Of a stretch of DNA of 64,000 nucleotides, positions 26,870 to 35,425 are shown piece by piece. Position 1 is the stretch's first letter, and each line of letters begins with the position of its first letter. Origin of the DNA: Kitasatospora sp. CB01950 (lineage in GTDB: Bacteria > Actinomycetota > Actinomycetes > Streptomycetales > Streptomycetaceae); contig NZ_LISX01000014.1 in NCBI RefSeq assembly GCF_001905465.1, positions 90,343-154,342 of the forward strand, read 5' to 3'. A program made the position numbers and the translations under genes. Under the pieces are notes generated by a model that did not search any database, had not been told where the DNA came from, and saw only the letters and a list, made by a program, of their open reading frames with translations.

Positions 26870-29800
26870 CGCGTTCGGCCCGGGCCCGGCCGGCGACCGC
26901 TGCCCGGGCTGCCACCGTCCGCTGCCCGCCGACGCCCGGTTCTGCGCGGCGTGCGGCACGGCGCGCGCGGACCTCCGACGGCCGACGACCGCCGGCCGCA
27001 AGATCGTCACGGTGCTCTTCTGCGACCTGGTCGGCTCCACCGCCCTGTCGGGGACGCTCGACCCGGAGGCCCTGCGCGGGGTGACGCTGCGGTACTTCGA
27101 CGCGATGCGTGCGGCGATCGAGGAGCACGGCGGGACGGTGGAGAAGTTCGTCGGGGACGCGGTGATGGCGGTCTTCGGGGTGCCGTCGGTCCACGAGGAC
27201 GACGCCCGGCGGGCGGTGGCGGCGGCGCTCGGCATGCGGGCGGCGCTGCGGGCGCTGAACGCGGAGCTGGACGCCGAGCTGGGGCCGCGCCTCCAGGTGC
27301 GGATCGGCGTCAACACGGGCCGGGTGGTGACGGGTTCGGACGCGTCGGCACGGCAGGCGCTGGTCTCCGGCGAGGTGGTGAACGTCGCGGCGCGGCTGGA
27401 GCAGCACGCGGGCCCGGGCGAGGTGCTGCTCGGCCCGGACACGGTGCGGGCGGCGGGCGCGGGCGTGCGGAGCGTCGAGGTCGGGCCGCTGCGACTGAAG
27501 GGCGTGGCGCGGGAGGTGCTCGCGCACCGGCTGCTCGGCCTGGACCGCGGCGACCCCGGGGACACTCGACCCGATCCGCCGTTCGTCGGCCGCCGCCCCG
27601 AACTCGCGCTGCTGGACGCCGAGTTGGGGAAGGCCGCGGAGCGCCGCGAGGGCCGGCTGCTGGTGCTGGGCGGCGAGCCGGGGCAGGGCAAGACCCGGCT
27701 GCTGCGGCACTGGCTGGAGCGGGCCGGCGGGGTGCGGTTCGGTGCGGGCCGCTGCCGCCCGCCGGGCGAGCAGGCGGGTCTGCAGCCGCTGGCCGACGCC
27801 GTCGCGTCGCTGCTGGAGAGGTCGCCGGGGCACCCTCACCCGCCCGGCCTGGACGTGCTGGCGCGGGGCCTGCTGGCCGACGGCACGCCGACGCCGTCGC
27901 CGGAGGACACCTGCGCGGCGCTGGCCGAGGTGCTGGGCGCGCTGGCCGGGCCCGCGCCGGTGGTGCTGGTGATCGACGACGCGCACCGGGCGGCCGCGCT
28001 GCTGCTGGAGCTGCTGGAGCGGGTGGTGGCCGCCCTGGCCGGCGCGCCGGTGCTGGTCGTCGTGGCGGGCCGGCCCGAGCTGCTGGACGTCCGACCGGCG
28101 GGCGCGCACCGGGTGTCGACGCTCGGCGGGCTGCCCGACCGGGACGCGGAGGAGCTGGCGCGGGCACTCGCCGGGGAGGTGCCCGCGCACCTGCTGGAGC
28201 GGGCGGGCGGCAACCCGCTGCACCTGGAACAGCTGCTCGCGGCCCCCGCGGACGCGGCGGGCGACGGGGTTCCGCTGTCGTTGCAGACCCTGATCGGGGC
28301 CCGGCTGGACGCGCTGGATCCGGCGGAGCGGCGGGCGGTGGACCTGGCGTGCGTGCTGGGCCGGGAATTCGCCGCCGAGGAGCTGGCCGCACTGGCCGAC
28401 GACGGAGCGGACCTGTCGGCGGCGCTGCGGCGGCTGGGCCGGCACCGGCTGGTGGTGGCGGACGGGGCGGCGTTCCGGTTCGCCAGCGGCGTGGTGCAGG
28501 AGGTCGCGTACGAGTGCCTGTCGAAACAGGGCCGGGCCGAGCGGCACGAACGGGCCGCCGCGCTGCGTTCGGTGCGCGCGGGCGGCCCGGCGGCCGTCGG
28601 CGGGCACCTGGAGCGCGCGCACCGCTTCCGGGCCGAACTGGGCCTGCCGGGCGAGCACACCGAGGAACTGCGCCGGGCGGCGGCCGCGGCGCTGGCGGAG
28701 GCGGGCGCGCGGGCGGCGGCCCGCACCGACCCGGGCTGGGCGGTGGACCTGCTGACCAGGGCCACCGGGTTGCTGCGCCCGGGCGAGGACGGCCGGCTGC
28801 CGGCCGCCCGGCGGCTCGGCGAGGCGCTGCTGGCGCTGGGCCGGATCGAGCCGGGCCGGGCACTGCTCGCCGAGGTCGCGGCGGGCGCGGACGACCCGGT
28901 GGAGGCGGCGCACGCCCGGCTCAGCCTGGCCGCGGTCGGCCAGCAGCAGGCGCCCGCGCCGGTGGCCCGGCAGACCCTTCCGGTGTTCGAGCGGGCGGGC
29001 GACCAGCTGGGCCAGGCGCGGGCCTGTCTGCGGCTCGCGCAGCAGGAGCAGGTCGACGGCCGGCACGCGGCGGCGACCCGGCTGCTGGCCCGGGCGCTGC
29101 GGCACGCCGAGCGGTCCGACGGCGAGCAGGAGCGGGCGTCGGCGCTGGGCGCGATCGGCGTGTCGCTGTGGCGCGGTCCGCTGCCGGCGGCCGCGGCGGT
29201 GGCGCGCTGCCGGGGGCTGCTGGCCGCGCAGGGCCCGGGGCGGCGGGCGGTGCTGGTGACGTTGAACTGTCCGCTGGCGGTGCTGCTGGCGCTCGGCGAC
29301 GACGGGGCCGGGGCGGCGGCCTGCCTGGCGGAGGCCGGGCGCCATGCGGAGCGCCTGGGCTACGCGGAGGCGGCGGCGTTCCTGCCGCTGTTCGGCGCGA
29401 CGGTGGCGGCACTGGCCGGCCGGTCCCGGGAGGCGCTCGACCTGCTCGGCCAAGCGTCCACCGCCGCAACGGAGTTGGGCGGCGGCGCACTGCTGAGCAG
29501 CGCACTGCTGGACACCGCGCGGCTGCGGCTGGACCTGGGCGAGCCGGCGCCGGCCCGGGCCGCGCTGGCGGCGCTGGAGGAGGAGCGGGCCCGGACCGGC
29601 GGGCGGCTGTCGTTCGCGGCGCTGGCCGAGCGCGACGGCCTGCGGGCCCGGCTGGCGGCCGACCGCGGCGACCGGGACGGCGCCCTGGAGCTCGCCCGCG
29701 GCGCGGTCGCGGAGGCCGCCCGGACGGACTCGCCGATCCTCCAGGGCCTGGCCGCCGCCGACCTGTCCCGCACCGCCGCGCTGCTCGGCCTGGACCGGGA

Positions 29801-29921
29801 ACGTGCGCTGGCCGCCGACGCCGCCCGCAGCCGATTCGCGGCCAAGGGACACGGTCCGGGCGTGCGGCTCGCCGACTCCCTGGCCGACTGCCACCATCCC
29901 CCCAGAGAGGCGATCTCCTGA
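26838..29921 (+). CDS. Zinc-ribbon, class III adenylate/guanylate cyclase and AAA ATPase multidomain regulator
   Basis: A 1027-aa protein. An N-terminal zinc ribbon (CPGCHRPLPADARFCAACG, residues about 22-40) is followed by a class III nucleotide cyclase domain (VTVLFCDLVGSTALSG near 58, GGTVEKFVGDAVMAVFG near 100, RIGVNTGRVV), then an ATPase with Walker A GEPGQGKTRLL near 278 and Walker B VVLVIDDAHRA, and an alpha-helical, TPR-like C-terminal half. Such proteins are usually signal-sensing regulators. The gene overlaps the 75-aa gene by 32 bases and the subtilase by one base (TGATG), so it is part of the operon. A start a few codons downstream is possible. Confidence 0.85.
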   Translation: MRRWRAVLSSDAFGPGPAGDRCPGCHRPLPADARFCAACGTARADLRRPTTAGRKIVTVLFCDLVGSTALSGTLDPEALRGVTLRYFDAMRAAIEEHGGTVEKFVGDAVMAVFGVPSVHEDDARRAVAAALGMRAALRALNAELDAELGPRLQVRIGVNTGRVVTGSDASARQALVSGEVVNVAARLEQHAGPGEVLLGPDTVRAAGAGVRSVEVGPLRLKGVAREVLAHRLLGLDRGDPGDTRPDPPFVGRRPELALLDAELGKAAERREGRLLVLGGEPGQGKTRLLRHWLERAGGVRFGAGRCRPPGEQAGLQPLADAVASLLERSPGHPHPPGLDVLARGLLADGTPTPSPEDTCAALAEVLGALAGPAPVVLVIDDAHRAAALLLELLERVVAALAGAPVLVVVAGRPELLDVRPAGAHRVSTLGGLPDRDAEELARALAGEVPAHLLERAGGNPLHLEQLLAAPADAAGDGVPLSLQTLIGARLDALDPAERRAVDLACVLGREFAAEELAALADDGADLSAALRRLGRHRLVVADGAAFRFASGVVQEVAYECLSKQGRAERHERAAALRSVRAGGPAAVGGHLERAHRFRAELGLPGEHTEELRRAAAAALAEAGARAAARTDPGWAVDLLTRATGLLRPGEDGRLPAARRLGEALLALGRIEPGRALLAEVAAGADDPVEAAHARLSLAAVGQQQAPAPVARQTLPVFERAGDQLGQARACLRLAQQEQVDGRHAAATRLLARALRHAERSDGEQERASALGAIGVSLWRGPLPAAAAVARCRGLLAAQGPGRRAVLVTLNCPLAVLLALGDDGAGAAACLAEAGRHAERLGYAEAAAFLPLFGATVAALAGRSREALDLLGQASTAATELGGGALLSSALLDTARLRLDLGEPAPARAALAALEEERARTGGRLSFAALAERDGLRARLAADRGDRDGALELARGAVAEAARTDSPILQGLAAADLSRTAALLGLDRERALAADAARSRFAAKGHGPGVRLADSLADCHHPPREAIS

Positions 29922-30775
29922 TGACGACCGTGCCCGACGCCGCGCCCCCGCGCGGCCTGACCTGGCGCCTGACCGACCGGACCCCCGCGGATGTCCGGCT
30001 GGAGGCCGATGCGCTGCCGGAGCGTCCGGCAGCGGGCGCACTGGTCGGCGGCTCCGGCCGGGGGGTGCGGGTCTGCGTGGTGGACTCCGGAGTCGACGGC
30101 ACCCATCCGCTGGTCGGCCCGGTGGCGGGCGCGCACGTGGTGCGCAAGGACGCGGACGGGACGATCCGGGTCGATCCGCTGAAGGCCGACGACCCGGGCG
30201 ACGTGTGCGGCCACGGCACGTCCTGCGCGGGCATCGTCCGCCGGGTCGCGCCGGACTGCGAGATCCACAGCGTGCGGGTGCTCGGCGAGCGGCGCTCGGG
30301 CAGCGGCGACGTGCTGCTGGAGGGGCTGCGGTGGGCGATCCGGCAGGGCTTCGAGGTGATCAACCTGAGCCTGTCGACCACCCGCGCCCGGTTCTTCGAG
30401 GACCTGCACACGCTGGCCGACGAGGCGTACTTCGGGCGCAGCGTGATCGTCGCGTCCGCGCACAACTCCCGGGTGGAGAGCTTCCCCTGGCGGTTCTCCT
30501 CGGTGGTGTCGGTGGGCAGCCACCTGGAGGAGGACCCCGATCTGCACCTGTACAACCCGGAGCCGCCGGTGGAGTTCTTCGGTCCGGGCGCCAATGTCGA
30601 GGTGGCCTGGCTCGGCGGCGGGACGGTGCGTAGCAGCGGCAACAGCTACGCGACGCCGTTCGTCGCGGGCCTGTGCGCGCGGGTCCTGTCCGAGCGGCCG
30701 CGGCTGACCCCGTTCCAGCTGAAGCACGCCCTGTACCTGTCCGCAGCCAACGTCCACCTCGGCGGCGTCCGGTGA
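29921..30775 (+). CDS. Subtilisin-like (S8) serine peptidase, cytoplasmic
   Basis: A 284-aa peptidase with an intact catalytic triad: Asp in VCVVDSGVDG near 55, His in CGHGTSCAGI near 97 and Ser in GNSYATPFVAG near 240. It has no signal peptide and no obvious propeptide, so it should act inside the cell. It starts on the last base of the cyclase stop codon. Being close to six lanthipeptide precursor genes whose leaders must be removed, it is the best leader-peptidase candidate in the window. It could equally serve the radical SAM-linked peptide. Confidence 0.88.
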   Translation: MTTVPDAAPPRGLTWRLTDRTPADVRLEADALPERPAAGALVGGSGRGVRVCVVDSGVDGTHPLVGPVAGAHVVRKDADGTIRVDPLKADDPGDVCGHGTSCAGIVRRVAPDCEIHSVRVLGERRSGSGDVLLEGLRWAIRQGFEVINLSLSTTRARFFEDLHTLADEAYFGRSVIVASAHNSRVESFPWRFSSVVSVGSHLEEDPDLHLYNPEPPVEFFGPGANVEVAWLGGGTVRSSGNSYATPFVAGLCARVLSERPRLTPFQLKHALYLSAANVHLGGVR

Positions 30776-30806
30776 GCGCCGGCCCGTACGTCGTGAGAAA
30801 GGGACC

Positions 30807-31391
30807 GTGGTCGAGATGACCCAGTCAACCGCCCCCGCCGCGCCGAACACCGATCCGGTGGTGGCGGAACTCCTGCAGTCGGTGGTCGATGTGGCCCGCG
30901 CCATCTTCGGCGCGCAGGCCGGCTCGATCCTGCTGCTCGACCACCAGTCCTTCGAACTGGTCTTCCAGGCGGTCTCCGGCCAGGGGCAGGAGTTCCTGAT
31001 CGGCCGCCGCTTCCCCGCAGGTCAGGGCATCGCCGGCTGGGTGGCCGGCTCGGGCGAGCCGATGATCGTCGACGACCTGCGGCGCAGCGCGTCCTTCGAC
31101 CGCACCGTCGCGGAGTCCACCGGGTACGTGCCGGACGCGCTGATGGCGGCCCCGCTGATCCACGGCGACCGGGTGCTGGGCGTCCTGGAGGTGCTGGACC
31201 CGGCCCCCGCGTCCACCCGGGCCTCGCTGCCGGAGCTCGACCTGCTCGCACTGTTCGCCCGCCAGGCGGCGGTGGCGCTGCGGGTGGCCGTGGACGGCTC
31301 AGCGGCGGCGGCCGGCGCGGACGAACGCGACCGCGCGGTGCGGCTGCTGACGGAGGTGCAGCGGCTGATCGGCGACCGCCCCGACCGGTGA
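30807..31391 (+). CDS. GAF-domain protein
   Basis: A 194-aa protein made mostly of one GAF domain (residues about 20-160: FGAQAGSILLLDHQSFELVF, GQGIAGWVAGSGEPMIVDDL, PLIHGDRVLGVLEVLD). GAF domains bind small ligands such as cyclic nucleotides; the nucleotide cyclase two genes upstream makes this a tempting partner. It ends 185 bases before the first lanthipeptide precursor. Start GTG 30807 after AAAGGG; ATG 30816 is an alternative. Confidence 0.8.
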   Translation: MVEMTQSTAPAAPNTDPVVAELLQSVVDVARAIFGAQAGSILLLDHQSFELVFQAVSGQGQEFLIGRRFPAGQGIAGWVAGSGEPMIVDDLRRSASFDRTVAESTGYVPDALMAAPLIHGDRVLGVLEVLDPAPASTRASLPELDLLALFARQAAVALRVAVDGSAAAAGADERDRAVRLLTEVQRLIGDRPDR

Positions 31392-31405
31392 CGGGGGCGG
31401 CCGCC

Positions 31406-31482
31406 CGGTGGTCTGTACCGGCGGGCGGTGGTCTGTACCGGCGGGCGGTGGTCTGTACCGGCGGGCGGTGGTCTGTACCGGC
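31406..31482 (+). repeat. Four tandem 20-bp repeats in the lanthipeptide precursor promoter region
   Basis: A 20-bp unit (GTCTGTACCGGCGGGCGGTG) repeats exactly at 31411, 31431 and 31451, with a fourth partial copy at 31471 and a weaker CGTACCGG at about 31496. It sits 95-170 bases before the first precursor start. The CTGTACCG core equals the direct repeat in front of the radical SAM operon. Two-turn spacing suggests a regulator-binding array. Confidence 0.75.
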
Positions 31483-31575
31483 GCTGAACCGGGCTCGTAC
31501 CGGCCCTGAAGCGGACACAACTAGCTTTGTTTCAACGGCAGTTGAGCCGGATTCCCGCCAGCGAAGGAGACCACG

Positions 31576-31755
31576 ATGAGCGTCGAGCAGACCCCCGAGG
31601 ACAACGCCGCCGAGACCGAGGCCGTTCTCTCGCTCCAGGAGACCAAGACCTCCGAGAACAGCGACGACGTCGCGGCGCACTGTGGGTCGAGCAGCTACAG
31701 CATCGCTGTCTGCACCGGCACGGGCCCCGTCACCCCCACCAAGACCCAGGTCTGA
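31576..31755 (+). CDS. Class III lanthipeptide precursor 1 (59 aa)
   Basis: First of six tandem paralogues. Acidic leader with the class III recognition box EAVLSLQE (LxLQ type) near residue 16-23; the leader end carries DDVAAH, then the core CGSSSYSIAVCTGTGPV and a Thr/Pro/Lys tail. Within the core, S-x-x-S-x-x-x-C (SSYSIAVC) is the labionin-type pattern made by LanKC enzymes. A second Cys precedes it, unique to this copy. Start ATG with AAGGAGA upstream. The gene is too small for routine detection but codon bias, ribosome site and paralogy support it. Confidence 0.92.
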   Translation: MSVEQTPEDNAAETEAVLSLQETKTSENSDDVAAHCGSSSYSIAVCTGTGPVTPTKTQV

Positions 31756-31833
31756 CCCTCCCGGGGCCGGGCCCGCACCGATCCGGCGCGGCCCCGGCCC
31801 CGGGCCCTCCCGGCGACCGCCGAGGAGACCGCC

Positions 31834-32001
31834 ATGAGCACCAGCCCCACCGTCACGGACGCGGCCGAGACCGCCGCCGTGCTCTCCCTCCAGGAGACGC
31901 CCGTCGCCGAGGCCGGCCACGAGGGCCCGGAGCAGGCCTACAGCTCCTGGAGCGTCGTCACCTGCCACATCCGCCTGCCCGGGACGAACACCCAGCCCTG
32001 A
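31834..32001 (+). CDS. Class III lanthipeptide precursor 2 (55 aa)
   Basis: Leader with AAVLSLQETPVAEAG; core around AYSSWSVVTCHIRLPG, giving the S-x-x-S-x-x-x-C labionin pattern (SSWSVVTC), then a short TNTQP end. This is the only copy without the V-x-A-H motif before the core; it reads EGPEQA instead. Its leader differs most from the others. Ribosome site GAGGAGA before ATG. Confidence 0.92.
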   Translation: MSTSPTVTDAAETAAVLSLQETPVAEAGHEGPEQAYSSWSVVTCHIRLPGTNTQP

Positions 32002-32071
32002 GCCGCGCGGAGCCACCGCCGTGTCCCGCCGGGCCGATCGGCCCGGCGGCACCACCCATCGGGAGACCACT

Positions 32072-32239
32072 GTGAGCACCGATCCGATCCGTGCGGACGC
32101 CTCCGAGACCGAGGCCGTCCTCTCCCTCCAGGAAGCGGCCGCCGTCGACGACGACGTCCAGGCGCACGACGCCATGAGCGCCACCAGCGTGGCTCTGTGC
32201 GGCCCGCCCACCCACCCGACCCTCCCCACCGAGGCCTGA
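32072..32239 (+). CDS. Class III lanthipeptide precursor 3 (55 aa)
   Basis: Starts with GTG after GGGAGA. Leader box ETEAVLSLQEAAA, pre-core DDDVQAH, core MSATSVALCGPP with S-x-x-S-x-x-x-C (SATSVALC), and a Pro/Thr-rich tail THPTLPTEA. The tail resembles that of copy 5. Confidence 0.92.
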   Translation: MSTDPIRADASETEAVLSLQEAAAVDDDVQAHDAMSATSVALCGPPTHPTLPTEA

Positions 32240-32253
32240 CCCGGAGGCAGTAG

Positions 32254-32415
32254 ATGACCACCGACCGTACCCCCGAGAACGACAGCGCCGAGGCCGAAGC
32301 CGTCCTCTCCCTCCAGGAGACCGAGACCGGCAAGGAGGTCGAGGCGCACGAGGCCAGCACCTGGACCATCGGCTGCAACATCACCGTCACCAAGACCATT
32401 CGCACCGAGTCCTGA
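32254..32415 (+). CDS. Class III lanthipeptide precursor 4 (53 aa)
   Basis: Only 14 bases after copy 3. Leader AEAVLSLQETETG, pre-core KEVEAH, core EASTWTIGCNITVTKT. The ring pattern is S-x-x-T-x-x-C (STWTIGC), with Thr in place of the second Ser, so a methyl-labionin or methyl-lanthionine could result. Ribosome site CGGAGG before ATG. Confidence 0.92.
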   Translation: MTTDRTPENDSAEAEAVLSLQETETGKEVEAHEASTWTIGCNITVTKTIRTES

Positions 32416-32435
32416 CACCCCCCGGGAGGCCGCAA

Positions 32436-32606
32436 ATGAGCACCGACCGCACCCCCGAGGACAGCAACGCCGAGACCGAAGCCGTGCTCTCCCTCCAGGA
32501 GGCGCCCGCCGTCGGCGACGACGTCGAGGCCCACGCCGTCAGCAACACCAGCGTGGCCATGTGCCCGACCACGCCCACCAACCCGACCCACCCCACCCTG
32601 TCCTGA
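32436..32606 (+). CDS. Class III lanthipeptide precursor 5 (56 aa)
   Basis: Leader almost identical to copy 6 (STDRTPED, TEAVLSLQE), pre-core DDVEAH, core AVSNTSVAMCPTT with S-x-x-S-x-x-x-C (SNTSVAMC), then a Pro/Thr/Asn tail. Ribosome site GGGAGG before ATG. Confidence 0.92.
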   Translation: MSTDRTPEDSNAETEAVLSLQEAPAVGDDVEAHAVSNTSVAMCPTTPTNPTHPTLS

Positions 32607-32634
32607 CCTCGCACCACCAGCCCGGAGGCCGCTG

Positions 32635-32808
32635 ATGAGCACCGACCGCACCCCCGAGGACAGCGACGCCGAGACCGAAGCCGTGCTCTCCCTCCAGGAG
32701 ACGCCCACCGCCGACGACGGGGCGGAGGTGGAGGCGCACGGGGCCAGCCTCTACAGCACGTGGAGCATCGCCTGCGTCGTCAAGCCGCCCGTCACCACCG
32801 TCAGCTGA
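32635..32808 (+). CDS. Class III lanthipeptide precursor 6 (57 aa)
   Basis: Last of the tandem set, 33 bases before the synthetase gene. Leader TEAVLSLQETPTADD, pre-core AEVEAH, core GASLYSTWSIACVVKPP. It holds S-x-x-S-x-x-C (STWSIAC) plus an extra S-x-x-S (SLYS) that lacks its own Cys. Ribosome site CGGAGG before ATG. Confidence 0.92.
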   Translation: MSTDRTPEDSDAETEAVLSLQETPTADDGAEVEAHGASLYSTWSIACVVKPPVTTVS

Positions 32809-32841
32809 CACCCCGCACCCACCGGACGAAGGAGCACGTTC

Positions 32842-35421
32842 ATGGCCGAGGCGCTGGCGGAATTCGCCGTCGCGGACCGGGAGTACTACGAGCCGCTGGA
32901 CACCGCCGCGCCGCAGGGCGACCCGTTCACGCCGGGTCGGCCCGCCGAAGGCTGGTCCGGGAAGGTGGGCGGGATCTGGACCATGTGGCGCCGGGAGGGG
33001 ATGCCGGAACTGCCCGACGACGGCTGGAAGGTGCACGTCTCGGCGCGTCGGTCGCGGGCCGCCGCCGTGCTGGACACCGTCGCCGAGATCTGCTTCGCGC
33101 AGGACGTGGCGTTCAAGCACCTCGCCACCGACCACTGGTACTGGTGGCTGCACCGCAAGCACGCCTCACGGCCGCAGAGCGGCAAGTTCATCGCCGCGTA
33201 CCCGGTGGACGCGGAGGCGGCCCGCCGGCTGATGGAGGCGCTGCGGGAGGCGCTGGACGGTGAGCAGGGCCCGCTGATCCTGACCGACCGGCGCTTCCCG
33301 GGCAGCGACACCGTGCAGTACCGGTACGGGGCGTACCTGGGCCGCGACGAGGTCGACGCGGACGGCAACCGCACCTCGCTGACCCGGGACGCCGACGGCA
33401 AGGCCGTGCCGGACAAGCGCGGCGCCTCGTTCCACCTGCCGGAGGGCTTCACCGACCCGTTCACCACGGCCGACCCCGAAGCCGCGCCCCGCCCCGAGGG
33501 GCCGGTCGTGCTGCGCGGCTTCTCGATCGAGGGCGCGATCGTCCACTCCAGCGGCGGCGGCACTTACGAGGGCCTGGAGGTCGCGACCGGCCGCAAGGTG
33601 TTCCTCAAGGAAGCCCGTCCGTTTCACGGCCTGGGCGACGGCGAGGACGACGCGGTCGACCGGCTGCACCGGGAGTGGCGGACGCTGACCACCCTGCACG
33701 AGCTCGCGCCGGGCCTCGCCCCGGAGCCGATCGCCCTGTTCACGGCCGGCGGGCACGAGTTCATGGTCACCGAGTTCGTCGAGGGCATGTCGCTGAACCG
33801 GATACCGCCGACCAGCCACCCCTTGATGAAGGCCGACAGCACCCCCGACGAGTACGCGGCCTACTACGCGCGCTGCGAGCGCATCCTCGCCTCCGTCGAG
33901 GCCGCGATGGAGCGCCTGCACGCCCTCGGCTGGACGTTCCAGGACGTCAGCCCGGCCAACGTCCTGGTCACGCCCGAGGACGACATCCGGCTGATCGACT
34001 TCGAGACCGCCTGCGGCCCCGACGACACACCCGGCAAAATGGGCACGCCTGGGTTCGTCCCGCCGCAGCACATCGTGGACCGCGACGGCCGTACCGCCCA
34101 GGACGACTTCGGCGTCAGCGCACTCGCCCAGACCCTGGTGGGCTGTCTGCCGCTCACCGTCGGCCGCGCGCCCGAGACGCTCGCCCACTTCCACCACGAC
34201 CTGGCCGAACTCGCCCCGGTCACCGAGACGTTGTGGAAGCGCGCCACCCACTACCACCCGCCGAGCGAGTCCCCGGCGCTGCCGTCGCCGCAGGAGGTCG
34301 CCGCCGATCCGCTGCGCCACCTCGCCGACCTCCGCGAGGCCGTCGCTGCGGGACTGCTCGCCGCCGCCGACCCCGAGCACCCGCAACGGACCTTCCCGAC
34401 CGTCCCGCAGGGCTACGCCAGCAACACCCGGTGCGTGCTGTTCGGCGCGGCCGGCGTGCTGCACACCCTGAACCGCTGCGGCATCGCCGCCCCCGAGGGC
34501 GCGCTGGAGCGGCTGCGCCGCGACGCGCTCGCCGACGCCGACCAGCTCGCCCCCGGCCTGTACGTCGGCCTGGCCGGCATCGCCTGGGTGCTCGCCGAAC
34601 ACGGGCTGCTGGACGAGGCCCGGAGCCTGCTGGACACCGCCGACGCGCACCCGCTGGTCGGGCAGAACGCCACCCTGCAGGGCGGCGCGGCCGGCCTGGC
34701 GATGGGCCACCTCGCGCTGTACCGCCGCACCGGCGACGCGCACCACGCCGAGCGCGCGCACGCCCTGCTGGCCGCCCAGCCGCACGGCGCGGACCTGGTG
34801 TCCCGGCTCGGCCGCGACGACGCCACCGGCCTGCTGCACGGACGCGCCGGACTGGCCCTCGCATACCAGCAGTTCGCCCGGGTCACCGGCGACACCTCGC
34901 TGCTCGCCCGGGGCGTGGAGCTGCTGCACGCCGAACTCGACCGGGCCACCGACCCGGACGCGACGGGCCTGCTGTTCCCGGTCTCCACCGAGGACAAGCG
35001 CGCCATGCCGTACCTGTACTGCGGCTCGGCGGGCCTGGCGCACGTCGCCACCCGGTACCTGCGCGCCGGCGCCGACGAACGGCTGACCGAGACACTGCCG
35101 CGCCTGCTCGCCCCGCTGCACGGCGGCCACACCGCGCTGCCCGCGCTGTACGCGGGCACGGCCGGGTTCGCGTTCGTCCTCGCCGAGCACGCCCTGCTGA
35201 CCGGCGACGAGGCCTCGCGCGCCGGGGCCGTCCGGGCCGCCCGGCAGCTGTACAAGCACGCGGTGCCTCAGGAGGACGGGACGGTGTGCTTCCTCGGGTT
35301 CGGCCTGCTCCGCTACAGCACCGAGCTGTGGACCGGCTCGGCCGGCGTCCTGCTGGCTCTCGACCAGGTCCTCGCGCCCCGCGCCGACCTGCTGTTCACC
35401 CTCGACACGCCCGCGGAGTGA
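32842..35421 (+). CDS. Class III lanthipeptide synthetase LanKC
   Basis: An 859-aa three-part enzyme. The N-terminal lyase region (about 1-220) precedes a Ser/Thr-kinase-like domain (about 230-500): ATP-binding lysine in VFLKEARP near 256, catalytic-loop QDVSPANVLV near 369, metal-binding LIDFETA near 384. A LanC-like cyclase follows (about 520-850) with GLYVGLAGIAWVL, LLHGRAGLAL, YCGSAGLAHV and LWTGSAGVLLAL. The full Cys-Cys-His zinc site of class I, II and IV cyclases is not seen, which assigns it to class III. It phosphorylates Ser/Thr in the precursors, eliminates phosphate and forms lanthionine or labionin rings. All six precursors upstream carry its leader recognition box. ATG follows GAAGGAG. 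Confidence 0.95.
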   Translation: MAEALAEFAVADREYYEPLDTAAPQGDPFTPGRPAEGWSGKVGGIWTMWRREGMPELPDDGWKVHVSARRSRAAAVLDTVAEICFAQDVAFKHLATDHWYWWLHRKHASRPQSGKFIAAYPVDAEAARRLMEALREALDGEQGPLILTDRRFPGSDTVQYRYGAYLGRDEVDADGNRTSLTRDADGKAVPDKRGASFHLPEGFTDPFTTADPEAAPRPEGPVVLRGFSIEGAIVHSSGGGTYEGLEVATGRKVFLKEARPFHGLGDGEDDAVDRLHREWRTLTTLHELAPGLAPEPIALFTAGGHEFMVTEFVEGMSLNRIPPTSHPLMKADSTPDEYAAYYARCERILASVEAAMERLHALGWTFQDVSPANVLVTPEDDIRLIDFETACGPDDTPGKMGTPGFVPPQHIVDRDGRTAQDDFGVSALAQTLVGCLPLTVGRAPETLAHFHHDLAELAPVTETLWKRATHYHPPSESPALPSPQEVAADPLRHLADLREAVAAGLLAAADPEHPQRTFPTVPQGYASNTRCVLFGAAGVLHTLNRCGIAAPEGALERLRRDALADADQLAPGLYVGLAGIAWVLAEHGLLDEARSLLDTADAHPLVGQNATLQGGAAGLAMGHLALYRRTGDAHHAERAHALLAAQPHGADLVSRLGRDDATGLLHGRAGLALAYQQFARVTGDTSLLARGVELLHAELDRATDPDATGLLFPVSTEDKRAMPYLYCGSAGLAHVATRYLRAGADERLTETLPRLLAPLHGGHTALPALYAGTAGFAFVLAEHALLTGDEASRAGAVRAARQLYKHAVPQEDGTVCFLGFGLLRYSTELWTGSAGVLLALDQVLAPRADLLFTLDTPAE

Positions 35422-35425
35422 ACCG

